Assembly (NCBI GenBank): GCA_025201765.1
Contig: MU623421.1
Location: forward strand, 105,558 to 169,557
Source: Daldinia sp. FL1419
Lineage: Eukaryota; Ascomycota; Sordariomycetes; Xylariales; Hypoxylaceae
Direction: 5' to 3'
DNA: 64,000 nucleotides
Below the pieces are notes generated by a model that worked only from the letters and a program-made list of their open reading frames with translations, did not search any database and was not told the DNA's origin. A program made the position numbers and the translations under genes. Positions 58,225 through 64,000 of this stretch are shown piece by piece (position 1 is the stretch's first letter; each line of letters opens with the position of its first letter).

Positions 58225-58686
58225 ATTTGGGGACTAAACCGGACATATAATTGCAAGATCCTATATAGGAATCTATCTCATAACACCATCTTACATTATC
58301 CATTGATATACCTATTCGTGAATATTAAAGTACCAGTACTGCCATCTAAACGCCGCGTATCGATGCCGTGTAAGCGAGTTTCATTCGCAACCCACCCATC
58401 CCTACGACCATCTCCCGGCCGTCGAGCGTGTTTACCAAACAACGCCCCCAAGCCTGAATATTTTTTGGTTATCCCATGCCGAGTGCCTTTCTTCAGTAGG
58501 TATAATGTAGAATCACTAAAACTCATAGCACAAACTCTCATACGCTTAGATTTTTAGTAGATATATTACTAATGGTATCTTACGCGCGAGGTCTTGTACA
58601 TGAGAATTGACAACACGCTCTACACCAAATCAAAACCTGGAGTTTTGGTGTGCTTAGTGGTTGGCACTCTCAGAGAGATGACTAAC
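58225..58686. terminator. Convergent 3' intergenic region
   Basis: A 462-bp gap between the ends of the epimerase-like and DUF7136 genes. Short open frames on both strands are without domains. It should hold both polyadenylation regions. Confidence 0.35.
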
Positions 58687-59592
58687 CTAGGATCGATCAA
58701 GAAACATATAGACACCACTCGCAAGTACGAATATATTGATCCAAATCGTTCCCACCAAAAACGGTATTGCTCTCGTGGCGCTGCTTGGCTCTTCAGGTGG
58801 GCAGCTCACCTCCGGACGAGGATAGCGGTTACATATTTGGGAAGTGATGGCAGCCGAGATACTGGACGCGGCTGAAGCACCTACCTCGGTCCCGCAAGTC
58901 CGGGTAGGAGCCAGACTCGTCGCATTCGACGGCGGCGCGAGGACTGCGCAAGTATCACCGCCGTGGTAGTTGGGTATATTTTTGGAGTTCAAAACATCCA
59001 CTATGTTGAAGGTGGCGCGTGTATCTGTAGTATTGCCACAGGTATCGTCGCCGGGCTTGTTGACTTCGGCGAGATCGAGCTCTTTCGCGCCGTTCTTGGT
59101 CGTGAATTCGACGACTCTATTAGCGTAATGGAAGTCGCCGTCAGTCGCCATGTCCTCCCCTAGGCGCTTCTCGGGGATCCGGGAACAATTTCCCCAACTG
59201 ATTTCCCATCGAATCCACCAGCTATCCTCGAGGTTGAGCATTGCCGTCCATGAATATTCGTAGTAAATGTCGCTGACGTTAGAATAGTCGACCCAGGTCA
59301 GATCTGCGCTTCCGGTTGAGTATAATCCATCCCTAACAGGGTGTTTATCTCCATAGATATCCCACGAGAGTCGTAGGTTAAGGGGCTTGGCTTGCTTCAT
59401 GTTCCGAACCGCAAAGACGATTGGCGTAATCAAGGTTGGCGCGAATGTGCCATTGCGCGGATATATGATATCTACGTCTACGGTCGTTGGAAATTCATTC
59501 GCTCTCACCATGTACATCGATGAGAATATCGCGGTGGCGATGTACCACGATGCCAAGAGACGTCCTGGCTGGCGGCGACGAGAGTCCGCCAT
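58687..59592 (-). CDS. DUF7136-family secreted or surface protein
   Basis: A single-exon frame of 301 residues. The N-terminus has a basic start (MADSRRRQPGR) followed by a hydrophobic signal segment (LLASWYIATAIFSSMYMV) ending near residue 31. The mature part starts EFPTTVDVDIIYPRNGTFAPT and continues PIVFAVRNMKQAKPLNLRLSWDIYG, a pattern I recognise from the fungal DUF7136 family of extracellular proteins of unknown function. It has several N-glycosylation sites (NGT, NVS, NCS, NTT, NAT) and spaced cysteines. A Ser/Ala/Thr-rich linker leads to a C-terminal hydrophobic segment (IPFLVGTIWINIFVLASGVYMF) ending LDRS, so the protein is either GPI-anchored or a type I membrane protein. Function unknown. 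Confidence 0.75.
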   Translation of the reverse strand: MADSRRRQPGRLLASWYIATAIFSSMYMVRANEFPTTVDVDIIYPRNGTFAPTLITPIVFAVRNMKQAKPLNLRLSWDIYGDKHPVRDGLYSTGSADLTWVDYSNVSDIYYEYSWTAMLNLEDSWWIRWEISWGNCSRIPEKRLGEDMATDGDFHYANRVVEFTTKNGAKELDLAEVNKPGDDTCGNTTDTRATFNIVDVLNSKNIPNYHGGDTCAVLAPPSNATSLAPTRTCGTEVGASAASSISAAITSQICNRYPRPEVSCPPEEPSSATRAIPFLVGTIWINIFVLASGVYMFLDRS

Positions 59593-60770
59593 TGTGAAGA
59601 ATATAAAATCAGGCTCTCCCTACCCCATTAAGTTAAGAATGGAGTAAGAGGGAACACTTTTAGGCTCTCATGCTAGAGGAAACTAGATTATATGTATGAA
59701 AATGGAACGTAGTAGGGCTAGTCGCGTGAGCCAATGACATACGATCATCTGAAATGAAGTTCATGGGATCCGTCCATATAAGGGACTTATAGCTGAACCC
59801 CTGAAGGCGGAAAAAGGTCCGGATTGGTCTTAACCATGTGGGTAGGTCTCCACCCCCAGAAGGAAGGCCGAACGACTCTATACTATACAATGATTGGACG
59901 TGTCTTGGCGAAGCGGCAGCATGTTCCGTGTATAGGTAGTTGTATATCGCAATAGGTTTCCTATCTCGAACAAGTCAACTTGGCGTCGCCAAGAGATTCG
60001 CGCGCCGATTGTCGACGCGACTGGCGATACTTGACTGTGCCGCACTACTAGTACTGATACGAGATAATATCACAGGCAAATAATTCAGATTTGAGCTAAT
60101 GTTATAGGAAAGGTACGGAAAGTGGCAACAGAACGCACAATGGTTAAAGATTGGAATTATAGCTTTTTAATAGGCCAAGGACGGCGCGACCACCTTATAC
60201 CAAAATGGTCGTATATGCAAATTCTATGTGGTCTCGAGAGATATTCCATCAGTATTTTTGCCAGTCTTATTCTCTTACTTAACTTACAACTATGATCACT
60301 CATAACATGTTGTTCAAGTTCTGGGGCTCGTAAACCGCTACCGTGGAAATGCAAAGCAGTTAATCTAGGCATAGATGACTCGATGTAGGCTTTTGAAGGC
60401 ATGAAATAGATGGCATTCATCGGTAACTGCTTTGTTTGGTGAGACGTTGTGCTGATGCATGATGGTTAATAGTAGAGTTCCGAATATAATAACTAAAAAC
60501 TTGACCAAAGACAATTCAAAGCGTAAAAAATCGAATATGTAACCAAGTTATATACAAATTCGATCCCTACATAATTGTTTGGACTCCTTGATGAAATCAT
60601 ACACCGAGTCTCCGTAATGATTATGTCAATGGCCGGAACGATTCCGGCCACGGCCGCTTTTCACCGGGCTTGGTGGGTCCACTTTCCCCATCACCTGCCC
60701 GGGATAAGGTTAGACTGTGCGTTTAAATGGTTTCACCTAAGACTCGGGACACCAACTATTATATAATAAT
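59593..60770. other. Intergenic region before the AT-rich block
   Basis: About 1.2 kb without a supportable gene. A perfect 9-bp inverted repeat (TGGCCGGAA/TTCCGGCCA) lies at 60630-60650 inside a small GC-rich island (60620-60720) just before base composition collapses to nearly pure A and T. Confidence 0.5.
60630..60650. repeat. Perfect 9-bp inverted repeat in a GC-rich island
   Basis: TGGCCGGAA (60630-60638), CGA, TTCCGGCCA (60642-60650). It lies about 120 bp before the AT-rich block begins. Confidence 0.75.
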
Positions 60771-63700
60771 TAAAACCTAAATAAATTTATATTAATAATA
60801 AACTAATTATATATTTTTTAAAAATTTATATTAAATTTGTAACGTGGATATTTATATTAAATTTAACCTTAAACAATATACAATTCTACTGGGCTAGGTA
60901 GTCCATACTTCCAACAAAATCCACACCATCTTCCTCATCCCAAAATATTTATCTTCAAACATTATATATAATTCTTTTAATTAATTTATATATCAATATT
61001 TTATTTATATTACTAAATATATAAGCCTAATTTTTTTTATTTTAATATATATTTACTAATATATTATATATTTTATACCAGATATCTATCACTAATATAA
61101 ATTAAGAATAAATTTATATTATTATATTTATTTTACAACTTTATACCTCTAAAACTTTAAATCTTATATATATTACCTGGATAATAACTTATTATAACTT
61201 AAAGATCATTATAATAAAACTTATATTTAAATATTTATTAGTGTACTCACAATACCTAATCTCCAAATACATAAATTTATATTAAACTTTTCTTCTTTTA
61301 CAAATAAATACATATTTAATTTTTAAATAACCTAACATTATTAAATTAATTACAAATTAATAGAATCTTATATTTTATAATTAATTTAATTATAAATACC
61401 CTTTCCTCCTCCTCACTAACTTCATAGCTATATTTGATAAAATTGGAAGATTATTAAAACTATAACAATTATATACCAAATAAAAAGAAATAACTACTAT
61501 ATTTTCCTTATTTTAAAATGTAATTATAAATCATTAACGCACATCTAAACAATTTAACTAAAGAAATTATAAATAAATTTATATAATATTTTTAAAATAT
61601 AATTTATTTAATATCTTTATTTACTTTTTTTATTTTTTTGTTAGTTTTAAAATATAATAAAATAATTATTTTAATTGTAAATCTGCAATTTTTAATTTAT
61701 TATTTAATATTATAACTTATAAAATTGCTTGTATTATTATTAATTTATTTTTATAAATAATTAAAAATATTACTAATTAATTTTAATAATAGTATATAAT
61801 TAACGAACAATATATTTAATATAATTGCAATTATAATCTATCCTATAATATATTTAATAATTATTAATATTATAATAATATATATTAATATATAGTTAAT
61901 TATTTATTTAATTAATAATATAAATAATTAAATAAATTATAAATTAAATAATATAAGATTTAATTTTTTTATTAATTAATAATTAAAATATTTTATTATT
62001 ACTTTCTATGTAATTAATATTAAATTCAGATATTAATACTTCTTTAATACTTTTTGTTGAAGCATTTTTACAATGGGATATCTATAATTTATATATAATA
62101 AATGTATATAAATTAACAATTTATTATAATTTAATATTTTTTAAAAAATTATTATTTTATAAATTAGTTTTATTATATGTGGTGGGTTATCAAATATTTA
62201 TTTATACATTAAGATCTTATACAATCTACTTTTGTATGTTATAAAATAATTATAAATCCATTTTTTTTAAAATATGGAAATTATTCTACATTTAGTTTTA
62301 AATATTTATATATTATTTATAAATTAAATTAATTTAATTTATATAGATATTTTATAATGTATTACTATTTTTTATTAATTATTAAATGAAATTTAATGTA
62401 TGTTATCTTTAATGGTTTGGATAAATAATCAATTAAAATATTAGTTTTTCTTAGTTTATAAATAATATATATATTATAATATTTAATGAAGTTGAAAAAA
62501 TATAAAATTTAAATTAATTGTTTAATTTTATTATTAAGTGTTTTTAATAATTTATAATTTATAATTATAATGATGTTACCTTTTTTAACTTAATAACATC
62601 AATATTATAATAAAAATATAATTTCAAATAGTTTTTATTTTTATGTTAAATAGTGTTATTGTATTATTATTAGGGTTTTGAAAAAGTAGGTTATTAAATA
62701 TAAGATTTATTAATTACTATATTGATGGTTGTATGCTACCAGGCATTATAGACCCCTGTAGCAAATAAAGGAGGTATTACTGATGGTTGTATGTTACCAG
62801 GCATTGTAGACCCCTGTAGCAAGCAAAAGAGGTATTATATAATTAGCATATTGTATATATAAGGATTTTAAACCTATTAAATTTAGAGTAGATAGCTCTT
62901 TTTTTTAGGATTTATAAATATATAGGTTTTATTATATTATTTTATTTGTTATTTGTTTTATTATTATTTTTCTTATATGTATATTTAGCTTAATATTAAT
63001 TAATATTATTTGAATATAATAATATAGATTAGCAAAAAAAAGTTATTATTATAATAATTTAGAAGATTTTATTGTAACAATATAAATAATAATAATATCT
63101 CATCTTTTATTAAATCCCTTTTTTATAATAAATTATTACTACTTTATACTATTATAGAAATCTTCTCCTAAATTCCTATTATTTTATTATAATTAAAATT
63201 TATTATTTTTTTATTTTATAATGTTATAAAAAAAGTAATTAAAGAGATTGGTTTAAGGCCAATCCTTTAATAATAAAATTTTTTTTAATTAAAAAAATAT
63301 AAATAAATTAAGAAAATTATTTAAATATATTTTTGAATAATCTATATTAATATAATAATTTGATTATAATTTAATAAAATTTGAAATAATAAATTTTAAA
63401 AATATTATAATATAATAAAAAATAATTTGGATATTATATATTTTAATTAATTAGGAAGAAATTGATTAGAATTAAATTTATATTTAAATAATTAATAAAG
63501 TATTGGATGAATTTAAGGAATATTTTAAAGATTTTTCAAATATAAATTTTATAAAATTATTAAAATAAATTTGATTAATATTAAAAATAATATTAATAAA
63601 AAAAGATATATATATAAAAAAATAATAATATTAATTTCTTTATAACCCTTAAATTTTTTTTGATTAAAAATAAACCTTCTTTATAGAACCATAAAAAATT

Positions 63701-64000
63701 TAAAAAAATTAAATTAAAATAATTAATAATAATAATATAGAAAATTTTAATTTATAAGATTAATAAGGGAATAGTTTATTTTGATTTTATTTATTTTATA
63801 AATTTAAAAATATTAATATAATAATAATCAAAAATTTTTAATTTAATAATATTTATAAATTAAATTCTATATTTAAATTATATTTTCAATTTTAATATTA
63901 TTTTTTTTAATATACTTATTATTTAATTATAATATATATTAATTATTTCTTATAAAAAATAATTTTTTTTTTTATAGTATTAATTATAATAATAATCTTT
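60771..64000. repeat. AT-rich, RIP-degraded repeat block (runs off the window)
   Basis: From about 60770 to the window end the sequence is almost only A and T; for example 61861-61980 has two G and no C. There is no open frame of note on either strand. The pattern equals that inside the Copia element, so the likely origin is one or more RIP-mutated transposons, but no LTR pair, reverse-transcriptase box or termini could be identified in the visible part. It could also be the edge of a larger AT-isochore, centromeric or subtelomeric. Confidence 0.8.
62723..62838 (+). repeat. Tandem duplication, 2 x 58 bp, inside the AT-rich block
   Basis: Two adjacent 58-bp units, 62723-62780 and 62781-62838, start TGATGGTTGTATG and contain ACCAGGCATT and GACCCCTGTAGCAA. 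They differ at only a handful of bases, mostly transitions, and keep far more G and C than the surroundings. A TATATAAGG box follows at about 62855. Confidence 0.85.

Noticed and set aside
1..64000. CRISPR arrays or prokaryotic-type operons
   Set aside because: The genome is fungal, with spliced genes; the tandem repeats found are directly adjacent and lack spacers.

Overview
The window reads as a filamentous ascomycete chromosome (Pezizomycotina, most likely Sordariomycetes). The introns are short (mostly 49-84 nt) with GTRNGT donors, CTAAC-type branch sites and YAG acceptors. The gene set is standard for these fungi (erg5, DASH, NuA4, BYS1 and DUF7136 families). Two very AT-rich blocks carry the C-to-T/G-to-A signature of repeat-induced point mutation (RIP). 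The species cannot be named from sequence alone.

Layout, left to right. 1-12 kb: a secreted, membrane-anchored Kelch protein (+); eaf7 of the NuA4 acetyltransferase (-), divergent from a gamma-tubulin-complex gene of the Spc97/Spc98 family (+); ask1 of the DASH kinetochore ring (+); and a 76-residue protein of unknown role (-). 12-16.5 kb is a long gene-free stretch. 16.5-32.6 kb: erg5 sterol C-22 desaturase (+), a mitochondrial-type rhodanese (+), a Yip1-family Golgi protein (-), the ubiquitin-L40 fusion (-), rrn7 (-), eIF5A (-), vps52 (+) and a Gyp8/TBC1D20-type Rab GAP (-). 35.2-39.7 kb: a large DDB1/CPSF-A/Mms1-like beta-propeller protein (+). 40.1-46.1 kb: a complete but RIP-destroyed Ty1/Copia retrotransposon lying on the minus strand, with 164-bp LTRs and a 5-bp target duplication. 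46.9-50.3 kb: eIF5B (+). 51.5-52.1 kb: a secreted BYS1-family protein (-). 52.1-57.1 kb is again gene-free. Then come an NAD-binding epimerase-like protein (+) and a DUF7136 surface protein (-), and from about 60.8 kb to the end a second RIP-degraded AT-rich block that runs out of the window.

The genes are mostly unrelated housekeeping functions (translation, rRNA transcription, vesicle traffic, mitosis, sterol synthesis). I see no biosynthetic cluster, operon-like unit or defence island. All multi-exon models were joined by hand and their reading frames close exactly.

I did not find a convincing new biological system. The most interesting points are: the start codon of the ubiquitin-L40 gene, which is split by an intron and followed by a 7-nt micro-exon; the state of the Copia element, in which all four Gag zinc-knuckle ligands have become tyrosine and every LTR mismatch is a transition; strand-polarised patches inside the RIP blocks; a 58-bp tandem duplication that kept its GC in the second block; several perfect inverted repeats in gene-free DNA; and a dispersed TAGGTAGG/CCTACCTA intergenic motif.
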